Shown piece after piece: positions 52,017 to 60,254 of a stretch of DNA of 64,000 nt. Position numbers and translations under genes: made by a program. The notes under the pieces were generated by a model. The model saw nothing but the letters and a program-made list of their open reading frames with translations. It searched no databases and was not told the DNA's origin. Source of the stretch: 13-2-20CM-66-19 sp963824395 (lineage in GTDB: Bacteria; Pseudomonadota; Gammaproteobacteria; Steroidobacterales; Steroidobacteraceae); NCBI GenBank assembly GCA_963824395.1, contig CAWGPF010000001.1, forward strand, positions 992,001 to 1,056,000, in the 5' to 3' direction. The first letter of the stretch is position 1. Each line of letters starts with the position of its first letter.

Positions 52017-52931
52017 TTACCGCTTAAGTCGGTCGCGTCGGTTTCGGTAGGCCATCGGATCCGGGTATGGGTTGATCGAACCATCGGGATTGAGGCAGTC
52101 CGCTCTTGCGACTTTGACGATGGTTTCGCTGGACTCGTAAATCACGCCGCCCAAACGCCAGCTATACAGATTGTTGTAGTCGACGAGTGTCAAGAGAGGC
52201 GCGCCACTGCAGCCGCCAAGTGCCCAGTCTGGCGGGATCCGCGAACGCCCTCCAACATCATAGTGAGCGTCGTGCTCAAGTAAGACAGTGATATTCGCGT
52301 CGCTCACACTGGTCGCGATCGCGAGGGCCGTATAGCCCGTCCAGTCAACCTCGACCAGGCTACCTCCTCGGTAAGGCCGCATCTCTCTACCATCTCCGGG
52401 GAACCCAACAAAAAAGACCCCACGTTCCGGTTGAGGGGGATTGGGAGGCCATTTGAGCTGACTGCCCGTCAGGGCGAACTTCCCGTAGTGTCTGAAGCCC
52501 TCCACCTCTTGAGCGGTAACCCTGAACGTTGCCACGTCATAGGCGGGATCGGAGGCAATGAGGCGCTGCTCAAGCGGAAAGCGCGCCATATCACCGAGCA
52601 CACATATGGTGTCCGGACGTGCCACACGCGCGGCGCGAAATTCAGCGTATACATGGTCCGCAGTGACCAGGAACGGCCCGGCCCCGGCATCCAGCATGAA
52701 GGCGGACCCATTGCCAAGAATGAGTGGTTTACCCTTCTCGGCAGCAATCCAGCAGATCGGCATGACATGCTGCGCTGCCGCCGTCTGGAGTGCCTTGTCG
52801 AGGCCTTTCCTGAGCAAGGCGATCGCTTCGTCGCGGGTCGGCTGTGGGAGCGAATCGGAGGTCACGCGGCTGATGTCCAGGTTACAAGCACGCTCATGAG
52901 ATCTCCAGGAGCTCTGCCAGAAGACCCTCAA
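52017..52931 (-). CDS. Trypsin-like serine protease
   Basis: 304 residues from ATG 52931; GTG 52865 is an alternative start. The chymotrypsin-fold triad is complete: H93 in VTADHVY, D132 in SDPAYDVATF and S242 in GGCSGAPLL. No signal peptide is evident, so it is likely cytoplasmic. It precedes the RelA/SpoT-domain gene by 16 nt on the same strand, so the two are co-transcribed. Intracellular trypsin-like proteases partnered with large repeat proteins are a recurring theme in defence modules; here it could activate or degrade the synthetase-domain protein. That coupling is inferred. Confidence 0.8.
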   Translation of the reverse strand: MRVFWQSSWRSHERACNLDISRVTSDSLPQPTRDEAIALLRKGLDKALQTAAAQHVMPICWIAAEKGKPLILGNGSAFMLDAGAGPFLVTADHVYAEFRAARVARPDTICVLGDMARFPLEQRLIASDPAYDVATFRVTAQEVEGFRHYGKFALTGSQLKWPPNPPQPERGVFFVGFPGDGREMRPYRGGSLVEVDWTGYTALAIATSVSDANITVLLEHDAHYDVGGRSRIPPDWALGGCSGAPLLTLVDYNNLYSWRLGGVIYESSETIVKVARADCLNPDGSINPYPDPMAYRNRRDRLKR

Positions 52932-53363
52932 CGTAGCGCTTCAGATTGCGAATCTCCGCCGCACTGGTTCCCGCGTGGGTCGAGGCCGCCCCCCGCGTTG
53001 CTGCCGGTACTGAATCTAGCGTCGTTGGCAGTAGCTCGTCTCGCGAGATAGCGTCGTTGGTGCTCAGTCTTGCCATTCGGTATCCCTGCATCCGGAAGAC
53101 AATTGCGCGTAACAGGGCCTGCGTGGCGCCAGCGCTCCTTGCGTGCCGCGGGTCGCCTAAGCCGGAAAAGTCCGCGAGGTTCAGATTCGAGAGCACCAAG
53201 GTGCCACCTGTCCGCGCAGGGCAGTGCACAGTCGGCCGCGCTCGCTCGGAGCATCAGCGAAGTGTCGAATTGCCCAGGTATCGAGACACACGGCCGGATG
53301 AACCAGCGTTTGCACGACAAATGGTCGGCCGTCAGGCCTCAGAATCGTTGGGAAGGTAATCAC
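52894..53363 (-). pseudogene. Frameshifted PIN-like protein remnant
   Basis: From GTG 53363 the minus strand reads VITFPTILRPDGRPFVVQTL and then PAVCLDTWAIRHFADAPSER, a PIN-like start (hydrophobic-x-LDT). Near 53,215 a one-base shift moves the reading to GGTLVLSNLNLADFSGLGDP, which continues naturally. After LLRAIVF the sequence (MQGYRMARLSTNDAISRDEL and on) differs in style and may be a second fragment fused by deletion. It overlaps the start region of the protease gene and might donate its promoter. Confidence 0.45.
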
Positions 53364-53577
53364 GAACGGCTATACGATCGATCGATAATGGGACGCGCAT
53401 AGTTCGGGCTACTTGAACCCAGAGTCACGCGGACATCGGCGCCTGCCTCGCCGGATAGATAAATCATTGATTTTTCATGCGAAGACAGATTTTGGTTGGA
53501 AACCTGAGACAAATCACCCCTCGTTCGCCATGTCGAGAAACGCGCTATAACTCGCGAATAGTGCGGGACCTTTCACT
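53364..53577. other. Divergent promoter region of the defence operons
   Basis: About 210 nt with no gene between the PIN-like remnant (minus) and the DprA-like gene (plus). It becomes AT-rich toward the right and ends in the LexA box. Promoters for the protease/RelA-SpoT operon would be expected on the left side, but I could not pick out a convincing -35/-10 pair. Confidence 0.35.
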
Positions 53578-53597
53578 TACTGTACGTATATACAGTA
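53578..53597. promoter_or_regulatory. LexA (SOS) box
   Basis: TACTGTACGTATATACAGTA differs from the E. coli consensus TACTGTATATATATACAGTA at two central positions and keeps the CTGT-N8-ACAG core. It ends 19 nt before ATG 53617, where bound LexA would block the promoter of the DprA-like gene. DNA damage should therefore induce this operon. The site is seen directly; regulation is inferred from the established consensus. Confidence 0.85.
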
Positions 53598-53616
53598 TAG
53601 AGCTACTATATGGGTT

Positions 53617-54546
53617 ATGACTGACCTGTTTTCTCAACCGGTCGCGAGCTCCGATTTCGCGGACCGCGCGATCTCGCCGAAAAGGGAACTAGGCGCATAC
53701 GAAGCCATGTGGGCTCGAGAGGGTGCATGGTTCAAATCGATCGCTGAGAGCTTCCGATCTCATCCCGGAGCCATACCCTCTGATTTTGTACCGGAGGCGG
53801 ACATCGAGAGGTACGCCCGGCTGGCGCTGGGCGCCATTCGTAGTGCTGGAATTCAGCATTTCGGCGTGCGGATTCACGGCGCGGGTGAATATCCACAGAA
53901 TCTTCGAGATGCCGACCATCCGGTTGAGCTTCTCTATTTCCAAGGCCTTTGGGACCTCGTCAACACTCGGAGTGTTGCGATCGTTGGAACGCGGCAGCCG
54001 AGTGAAAGTGGAGTCTCCCGTGCAGCAAAGCTTGCGCGGTTACTCGTTGCCGATGGATTTACGATCGTCTCCGGGCTAGCGCGCGGGATCGATACCGCCG
54101 CGCATACGGCCGCCATTGCCGCTAGCGGCTTTACCATTGGCGTTTTGGGCACACCTATCACCGAAAGTTATCCACGGGAAAACCGCAAACTTCAAAAGGA
54201 AATCGCGGATAAGCATCTTCTAATCAGCCAAGTGCCTATCGTTCGATACTCACAGCAACACGTTCGCGCAAATAGCTATTTTTTCCCGGAGCGGAACGTG
54301 ACCATGTCTGCGCTCACTGAAGCAACGATCATCGTCGAGGCCGGAGAAACCTCCGGCACCTTGGTTCAAGCCAGGCATGCGCTCAAACAGAAACGCAAAC
54401 TGTTTATTTTGGAGAGTTGCTTTCAGACCTCCGGACTAACTTGGCCGGAAACATTCGCACGTCAAGGTGCGATTCGAGTCTCAGACTACGAAGATATTAA
54501 GAGGCACCTTGCTCCCGCCAATTCCCGAAAAACTGTGGAAGATTGA
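53617..54546 (+). CDS. DprA-like (SLOG/Rossmann) DNA-processing protein
   Basis: 309 residues. The DprA Rossmann core is clear: PVELLYFQG, SVAIVGTRQPSESG, FTIVSGLARGIDTAAH and the FPERNVTMSALTEATIIVEAGETSGTL run. Classical DprA loads RecA on incoming single-stranded DNA during transformation. This copy lacks the usual C-terminal winged helix, sits in an accessory island, has a LexA box and is paired with a ComF-like phosphoribosyltransferase, so a defence or damage-response role is more likely than housekeeping competence. Its 3' end overlaps the next gene. Confidence 0.85.
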   Translation: MTDLFSQPVASSDFADRAISPKRELGAYEAMWAREGAWFKSIAESFRSHPGAIPSDFVPEADIERYARLALGAIRSAGIQHFGVRIHGAGEYPQNLRDADHPVELLYFQGLWDLVNTRSVAIVGTRQPSESGVSRAAKLARLLVADGFTIVSGLARGIDTAAHTAAIAASGFTIGVLGTPITESYPRENRKLQKEIADKHLLISQVPIVRYSQQHVRANSYFFPERNVTMSALTEATIIVEAGETSGTLVQARHALKQKRKLFILESCFQTSGLTWPETFARQGAIRVSDYEDIKRHLAPANSRKTVED

Positions 54547-55180
54547 CGAGTCTACGGTCGGCGGCCATTTCTCTCTTCGCGAAACGGACCGCTGCTATTA
54601 CGTCTGGGAGTACACCGCCGGCAAGCGGTACGATTTCAGTCCGACAAACTCGCTGATCGCAAACCTCAAGATTAAACCAACTCGGATCGCTCAGGCCCCC
54701 AAGCGCAACTACTACAAAGAAGAGGCGATCAGTCATGCGGCGGCGGCTCTCCGCCATTTCCTCCCCCAGACGTACGCGGAAAAAAACGCGACATTTGTTC
54801 CGATCCCAGGCTCTAAGGCGGTGGGTGATCCCGACTACGATGACCGCATGCTTCGAGTGCTCCAACGAGCATTCCAAGAATGGAAAGTCGACATACGTCC
54901 TATGCTCGAACTCGCGGAAAGCACTCGAGCAGACCACGAGACAGAAGAACGACTCGCTTATGACGAACTGCTCGCTGCGTCGCGGCTGAGAAACACTTCT
55001 CCCGCGCCTCCAAGGCCAATCGTCGTGGTGGTCGATGACGTGTTAAACAGCGGCAAGCATTTCAAGGTTGCGCAGGCTCTCATCTCCGAGCATTTCCCGG
55101 GCTGCGAGATTCGCGGATTGTTTCTCGCGCGATGCGTCAGGGAGAACCCGGCCGCAGCATTCCCAATAATCCCAGAGTAG
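54467..55180 (+). CDS. ComF-like phosphoribosyltransferase-domain protein
   Basis: 237 residues if GTG 54467 is used (80-nt overlap with the DprA-like gene); TTG 54509 (residue 15) is a plausible shorter start. The PRPP-binding loop VVVVDDVLNSGKHFK and the FVPIPGSKAVGDPDYDDR stretch mark a type I phosphoribosyltransferase of the ComF kind, without the N-terminal zinc finger of ComF. The N-terminal ~80 residues are specific to this protein. Linked in overlap with the SOS-controlled DprA-like gene, it probably acts with it, on a nucleotide or DNA-end substrate that is unknown. Confidence 0.8.
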   Translation: MRFESQTTKILRGTLLPPIPEKLWKIDESTVGGHFSLRETDRCYYVWEYTAGKRYDFSPTNSLIANLKIKPTRIAQAPKRNYYKEEAISHAAAALRHFLPQTYAEKNATFVPIPGSKAVGDPDYDDRMLRVLQRAFQEWKVDIRPMLELAESTRADHETEERLAYDELLAASRLRNTSPAPPRPIVVVVDDVLNSGKHFKVAQALISEHFPGCEIRGLFLARCVRENPAAAFPIIPE

Positions 55181-55218
55181 CCAGCGCCGAGCAGCACGAG
55201 AGCTCTTAGAGCGAAGTA

Positions 55219-55968
55219 TCAGCGCGATCTTGCCGTTGCAACGCGCCGTAAACGAGTGAACTCGGAGAACTCCCACGCCCTCACCGCAAGGATCGCGCTA
55301 CACCCTTCTCGTTCGGCAAGAGCCAAGCGGGCGTCACCCTTCGCCAACTCCTCGAATTCTCCGGCCAAGCGTTCGAGAGACGCCCGAAATTGCGCTAGGG
55401 ATGCTGGCGACAGCAGTCCTCCGACAAACCGAAATGCATCGCCAGTGCCGTTAAACTCCGCCTCAAAAAACTCAGGAACGAATCGCCTTACGAAGAATCC
55501 GTGGACCGGACCGTCCTTGCGCCAGGCAAAGTTTCTCGACGTCAGTTTGCGCACCCGGTGGGGCGGTCGGAATTCGATGATCTTAAGCTGGTCTAGCCGG
55601 AGCAAAATTTCTATGAGCTCGTTCTCGTCCATCCGAAAGGCATCTACGACGTCGCGGAATTTCCAGTCGTTCACCAAGAGATAGGTAACGAGAAGTATTT
55701 TGGGATTGCCGGAAAGTGCGAGCTCCTGCGACTCTGTGAGCTGCGTTACCAAACCCGCTCCTGCAGGGGACTGCACTAGTTCCGCAAGGGTGATGCCCAG
55801 TGTTACGCAGATTTGATCAAGTCGCTTGAGTGAAAAATTCCCCTTACTCAAGTCCCGCTTAATCGTAGGTTCGCTTACACCTATCTGCCGCGCCAACTCG
55901 CGATAGGTAATTCCTCGCGACCGTAGAAGCGACTTGAGCCCTATTAAGACCGTTGAAGTCGCGGACAT
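55219..55968 (-). CDS. XRE-family helix-turn-helix regulator
   Basis: 249 residues. The N-terminal helix-turn-helix is SRGITYRELARQIGVSEPTI then KRDLSKGNFSLKRLDQICVTLG, a Cro/C1-type domain. The C-terminal ~180 residues are a larger effector/dimerisation region including ILLVTYLLVNDWKFRDVVDAF, a second helix-turn-helix-like element, and a late AEREGCSAILAVRAWEFSEF. It is convergent with the DprA/PRTase operon (38 nt between stops). It could regulate the KAS III cluster on its other side, itself, or the defence pair. Confidence 0.8.
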   Translation of the reverse strand: MSATSTVLIGLKSLLRSRGITYRELARQIGVSEPTIKRDLSKGNFSLKRLDQICVTLGITLAELVQSPAGAGLVTQLTESQELALSGNPKILLVTYLLVNDWKFRDVVDAFRMDENELIEILLRLDQLKIIEFRPPHRVRKLTSRNFAWRKDGPVHGFFVRRFVPEFFEAEFNGTGDAFRFVGGLLSPASLAQFRASLERLAGEFEELAKGDARLALAEREGCSAILAVRAWEFSEFTRLRRVATARSR

Positions 55969-56005
55969 TGTGAGTTGCCCTCAGTATTACCAAATGATAC
56001 TCACA
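55969..56005. promoter_or_regulatory. Dyad upstream of the XRE gene
   Basis: TGTGAGT (55969-55975) and ACTCACA (55999-56005) form a 7-bp inverted repeat with a 23-nt spacer, enclosing GTAT-N9-ATAC (55984-56000). It abuts the start codon of the XRE gene and lies about 125 nt before the KAS III gene. It is a natural candidate for autoregulation by the XRE protein. Confidence 0.4.
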
Positions 56006-56130
56006 GGATCCCACGGTGTCACTGCGGATTATGCACTTGTGACACCAGTCCAGACCGCTCAGGCTTCAGTCAGCTTAACCGTGGGTGGGCTGGGCCGGCT
56101 TATGAGCTTTACGCCTTCCAGGAGTGCGCA

Positions 56131-57135
56131 ATGAGGGAGATGCCAATCGGACTGCAAATCCTCGGAACGGGAGAGTTCATCCCAAGCAAGAGAGTCAGTT
56201 CCGAGACGATAGATGGACGGCTCGGGCGCACCGCTGGCTGGACCGAGCGTCACACTGGCGTTAAGTCACGCGCATTCGCCGGATCGGCGAGGACCTGCTG
56301 ACCATGGGCGCCGCGGCTGCCCGAGAAGCGGTTTCCAGTGCGGACATCGCACCGCACGAGCTCGATGCGGTGATCGCCGTCGGCAGCGTACCGATCCAGG
56401 CGATCCCGTGCACGGCCGTCTTCCTTCAGCGGGAATTGGGACTTAGTGAGCTCGGAATACCCGCCTTCGACGTCAACGCCACCTGTCTGGGTTTCCTCGT
56501 AGCCCTAGACCTGGTAGCGCAGAGTATTGCGACGGGGCGGTTCCGGCGAGTCCTCATCGTCGCCAGCGAACTGGCCGCTGCCGGCGTCGACCCGGACGAT
56601 CCGCTGACGGCCGGGCTGTTCGGTGACGGCGCCGCGGCCATTGTTGTGGGTGCGTCGACGCAGTCAGATTGCCGTCTGCTCGCAACGGAATTGAGGACTT
56701 ACTCCGACGGCGCCGAGTACTGTCAGGTGCGGGCAGGTGGGACACAGCTCCACCCTCGCGTGGATCTGGAGGCCTTCCTTGGGGGCACGTACTTCGAGAT
56801 GCAAGGCCGGGCGACCTATCGCATGGCGGCCGAGCGGTACCCGGAGTTCATCGCCTGCCTATGTAGACGTGCCGACGTCCGGGTTGCAGATGTCGACGTA
56901 TGGGTTCCGCACCAGGCCAGCGGCAAAGCAATCGAACACCTCGCCGATGCACTGAATATTCCGCGCGATCGTATGGTTCTGACGCTCGAGACTCACGGTA
57001 ATCAAATCTCCGCATCGATTCCCGCCGCCCTACACGCGGCAGTTACCAAACGCCGCATTGTTCGCCGGGAACCTAGTTGCCCTCCTAGGCAGTGGCGCCG
57101 GGCTTTCATTCGGCGGCGCCATTCTCAGGTATTAG
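56131..57135 (+). pseudogene. 3-oxoacyl-ACP synthase III-like gene with two frameshifts
   Basis: A good start (AGGAG, ATG 56131) opens MREMPIGLQILGTGEFIPSK. A shift near 56,285 is needed to continue as GEDLLTMGAAAAREAVSSAD, and another near 57,050 to reach the normal FabH-like end NLVALLGSGAGLSFGGAILR, stop 57135. Once joined, the thiolase-fold protein is ~330 residues with all active residues: C in VNATCLGF, H in VWVPHQAS, N in THGNQIS. KAS III enzymes start acyl chains or condense acyl groups (OleA-like). Whether the shifts are real or sequencing errors is unclear. Confidence 0.75.
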
Positions 57136-57138
57136 CCT

Positions 57139-58115
57139 TTGAAGGTCGTCGAACGGGCGCCACCGGATTCATTGGCTCGCATGTGGCGGAATCGCTCGCT
57201 CGCGCTGGCCATCAGGTGGTCGCTGGTGGACGCAATCAAAAGGCGCTGGAGCGCCTGACCGCGCTCGGCTGCATACCGATAACCGCCGATCTAACTGGCG
57301 AACCGCTGCTCCCGTTGGTGAAGGGCTGCGAGGCGATCGTACACTGCGCCGCACTGGCCTCTCCTTGGGGCGAGAGGGCAGCGTTCTGGCACCACAACGT
57401 GGTCGCCACCGAGCGTCTAATTGCGGCAGCATGCAACGTTCGTTTCCGGTTCGTACATACCTCCCCGAGCATCTATTTCTCATGGCGCGATCAGCTGAAT
57501 CGAGGCGAGGCCTTCGAGCCACGGGCATGCTGGCCGACCCACTACGCGGAGACCAAGTGGATCTCGGAGTGTCGCGTCCAGGAGGCGCGTGATCTAGGGC
57601 CTATCGTACTAAGACCTCGAGCGGTCTTCGGGCCGCGGACCAGTCGATCCTGCCACGCCTGGTAGCCATTGCCAGGCGCGGGAGATTTCCCCTCCCGGGA
57701 GCCGGCAGGGCATGGACGGACGTCACGGAGGTCAGCAACGTGGTTCTCGCGGTCCAAGCCGCATTCAAATCGCCTATTGTCAATGAAGGCCGGGCATTCA
57801 ACATCACGAACAATAGCCCGCTGCAGGTCCACGACCTGCTAACCAGGCTGCTCACGGCCCTTCGCATCCACACGCGCTTCATTAACATACCCCGATGGGC
57901 GGCCTTAGCGGTCTCTCTGGGTCGGTCAACGAGGTCTACCACCGGCACCTACCCGGCAAAGCCTGACTCGACGCGCTAAACTCTACGGCATCGGCCTTCT
58001 AGGATATTCCCAGACCCTCTCGATCGTTGCTGCGCGGGAGGCTCTCGGGTACAAACCACAGGTCTCCATCGATGCCGGGCTTGCCCGTTATGCACTCGGG
58101 ATCTCGGCGCAGTGA
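57139..58115 (+). pseudogene. NAD-dependent epimerase/reductase (extended SDR) with frameshifts
   Basis: TTG 57139 lies just after the KAS III stop and begins LKVV, but a one-base gap near 57,151 separates it from TGATGFIGSHVAESLARAGH. The frame then holds to VLRPRAVFGPR, shifts near 57,645 to QSILPRLVAIARRGRFPLPG, and shifts again near 57,965 to RAKLYGIGLLGYSQTLSIVA, ending at 58115. The joined protein has the glycine-rich loop and YAETK (Y-x3-K), like OleD/3-beta-hydroxysteroid-type reductases. It would reduce or epimerise the KAS III product. Confidence 0.7.
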
Positions 58116-58949
58116 TAACCATCGAATACAGGCTCTTCACGACGGGCCACTGCACGCATCCGGAGGCGTCGTCGATCCAGGGAGGCAGTTGGCGCGCCTG
58201 CGAGTTTCCAGCCTTACTGGCGTTGCTGCGTCATCCCGAAGCTGGGATGGATTCTGTTCGATACGGGCTACGGGCAACCATTCATGGACGCTACCCGAGG
58301 ATTGCCCGAACGCCTGTATCGCGTCGTCACTCCTGTGACATGGCGTCCGGAGCAGTCCGTCGCCGCGCAGCTACTGGCAAATGGCATTGAGCCGCGTTCG
58401 ATATCGAACGTCCTGCTGTCGCACCTCCAGACTCCTGCCAATCACATAGGCTCACTCCCCGAGTTCCCCGCCTCCACTCGCTGGTGCTCACGTGCCGCAC
58501 TTGCGGATATGCGCGGCCGTTCACGGTGGTCTGCACTTCGGAAGGGATTGCTGCCTGAAGTTGATCCCGGACTCCGATGTCAGCAAGCTGCGCTTCTTCG
58601 AGGACCTGCCCACAGTTCGATTGCCATCGGAGTTCGCTCCCTTCGGCGAGGGACAGGGCACCTCTTTGCAGATGAGTCTATACTTGCCGTTGCGCTTCCC
58701 GGGCACGCTGTCGGCCATTTCGGAATCTGCTTTCTAGCGTCGGTCGACTGGGTTTTCCCTAGTCGCCGATGCCGTCTGGTCGCGTAAAGCTCATCGAAGA
58801 CAATTCCCCGCCCCCGGGGCATGGGCCACCGCGATCCTTGGCGATACGCACGCCTACCGCCGAACCTTGACCTCTCTACATGCGCTGGCACAGCGGCGGA
58901 ACGGCTCAACGTCATCTTGGTCCCAGCCCACTGCCGCGAGCTTCGCTGA
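58112..58949 (+). pseudogene. Metallo-beta-lactamase-fold hydrolase with frameshifts
   Basis: It starts at GTG 58112 (GTGA overlap with the SDR) as VITIEYRLFTTGHCTHPEAS. Frames switch repeatedly: near 58,245 to LFDTGYGQPFMDATRGLPE, near 58,560 to IPDSDVSKLRFFEDLPTVRL, near 58,650 to LFADESILAVALPGHAVGHF, and later to the VPAHCRELR end. The signature HxHxDH region reads SHLQTPANHIG (58419-58451), in frame but two residues longer and without the second His and the Asp. PGHAVGH and DTHAYRR remain. The gene is therefore probably inactive as sequenced. Confidence 0.7.
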
Positions 58950-60254
58950 TGAGCTTAAGCCGCCTTGGGACGTTCATTTCCGCTTATGCGATAGGGCGGC
59001 ACAGGGATGGTTTGGCGGATCGTTTCGACATTCTCAGTGGATCACGGCGCGGGATCTCTCGGAGCTACAACGCTTCGTATCTGGCCGTTCGCCATTCTAC
59101 GAACGCTACGCGGGCGCACCAATCCAAGAGTGGCCGGTCGTGGACAAAGCTCTGTGGATGGGAGAATCGACCGCATCAACACCGTCGGAGCACAGCTGAG
59201 CACGCTGGCCGCGATGGCGGCGCGTGCGGGAGGCCTCGAGAGATTTTTCGCCGACATGGAACGGTCATACCATAGGCCTCTCAACTGGCACGTCGGTACT
59301 CACCGGGGTCTATTTCTGGTCAGCACGCGTGAGCGGACTCAGTGGGCCGCGACACTGATTGCCAAAATGCTCCCGAAGGGTCTGCTCTCTCGCGAGCGCG
59401 TTGGTTTCGTCTTTCGCGCCGGCGGCCCACTTTATGAGTCAGTCGCGGCTCTGGGGGTCCGGTTCCGATTCTTCGACCAGACGCTTCCGTGGGAGGAAAC
59501 GGTCCGAAGCATATGCCGCTTTCGACCCTCGATCCTCGTGGCCCAGCCACAAGTACTGCGGGTCCTCACGGACACACCCGCTTCCCTTGCCCCGAGTCCG
59601 GCGTGATCTCGGTCGCGGAAGTACTAGACGAACTAGACCGTGCGCGCCTCGAGCAGCGCTTCCGCGTACCGATTGAGCAGATCTACCAAGCGACTGAGGG
59701 GCTACTCAGCACCTCGTGCCAATCCGGGACCATCCACCTCAATGAGCCGCACCTTTTGATCGGGCCGAATGGCAAGACGCGGAGCAGACAAGATTCGTCC
59801 CGGTAATCACGGACCTGTGGCGCCGCGCCCAGCCGGTGATCCGCTACCGTCTCAACGACGTCCTGCGAGTGCGCAAGACGCCATGCCCCTGCGGCCACAC
59901 TGCGATTGGAGTCGAAGCAATCGAAGGGCGTCGGACGACCTGCTGTGGCTTCGAGGCAAGCATGGCAAAGCTATTCCGGTGTTTTCGGATCTCCTCACGC
60001 GTACGATCATTCGCTGCGTACCGCTGCTTGATGATTACGAGATCGTCGAGCTCAACCAGGGCCACTGGAGAGTGGGAGTACAGCCAACTCCTCCCCGAGA
60101 CATCCAGGCGCGCCTGAAGACCGAGCTGGCATCGTTAGCCTCGTCTCTGGGCGCGGAATCTCCTCTGCTGCAGATTGATTCTCAGGTCACGGCGCCAGGC
60201 TCCGCCAAGAAACGGCGCGTGCGGGGACTCGCGAGAGCGTCATGCGCGTCTTGA
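58949..60254 (+). pseudogene. F390-synthetase/PaaK-like adenylating protein with frameshifts
   Basis: ATG 58949 overlaps the MBL stop (TGATG). The joined pieces are MSLSRLGTFISAYAIGRHRD, DLSELQRFVSGRSPFYERY, the long part through GFVFRAGGPLYESVAALGVR, ISVAEVLDELDRARLEQRFR, IYQATEGLLSTSCQSGTIHL, RYRLNDVLRVRKTPCPCGHT and LLWLRGKHGKAIPVFSDLL, so at least five frame changes occur. These stretches match F390-synthetase-related/CapK-type members of the ANL superfamily, which adenylate a carboxylate. It ends at 60254, overlapping the ATP-grasp start by 13 nt. With KAS III and SDR it recalls the ole gene set (thiolase, reductase, ANL ligase). Confidence 0.7.
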
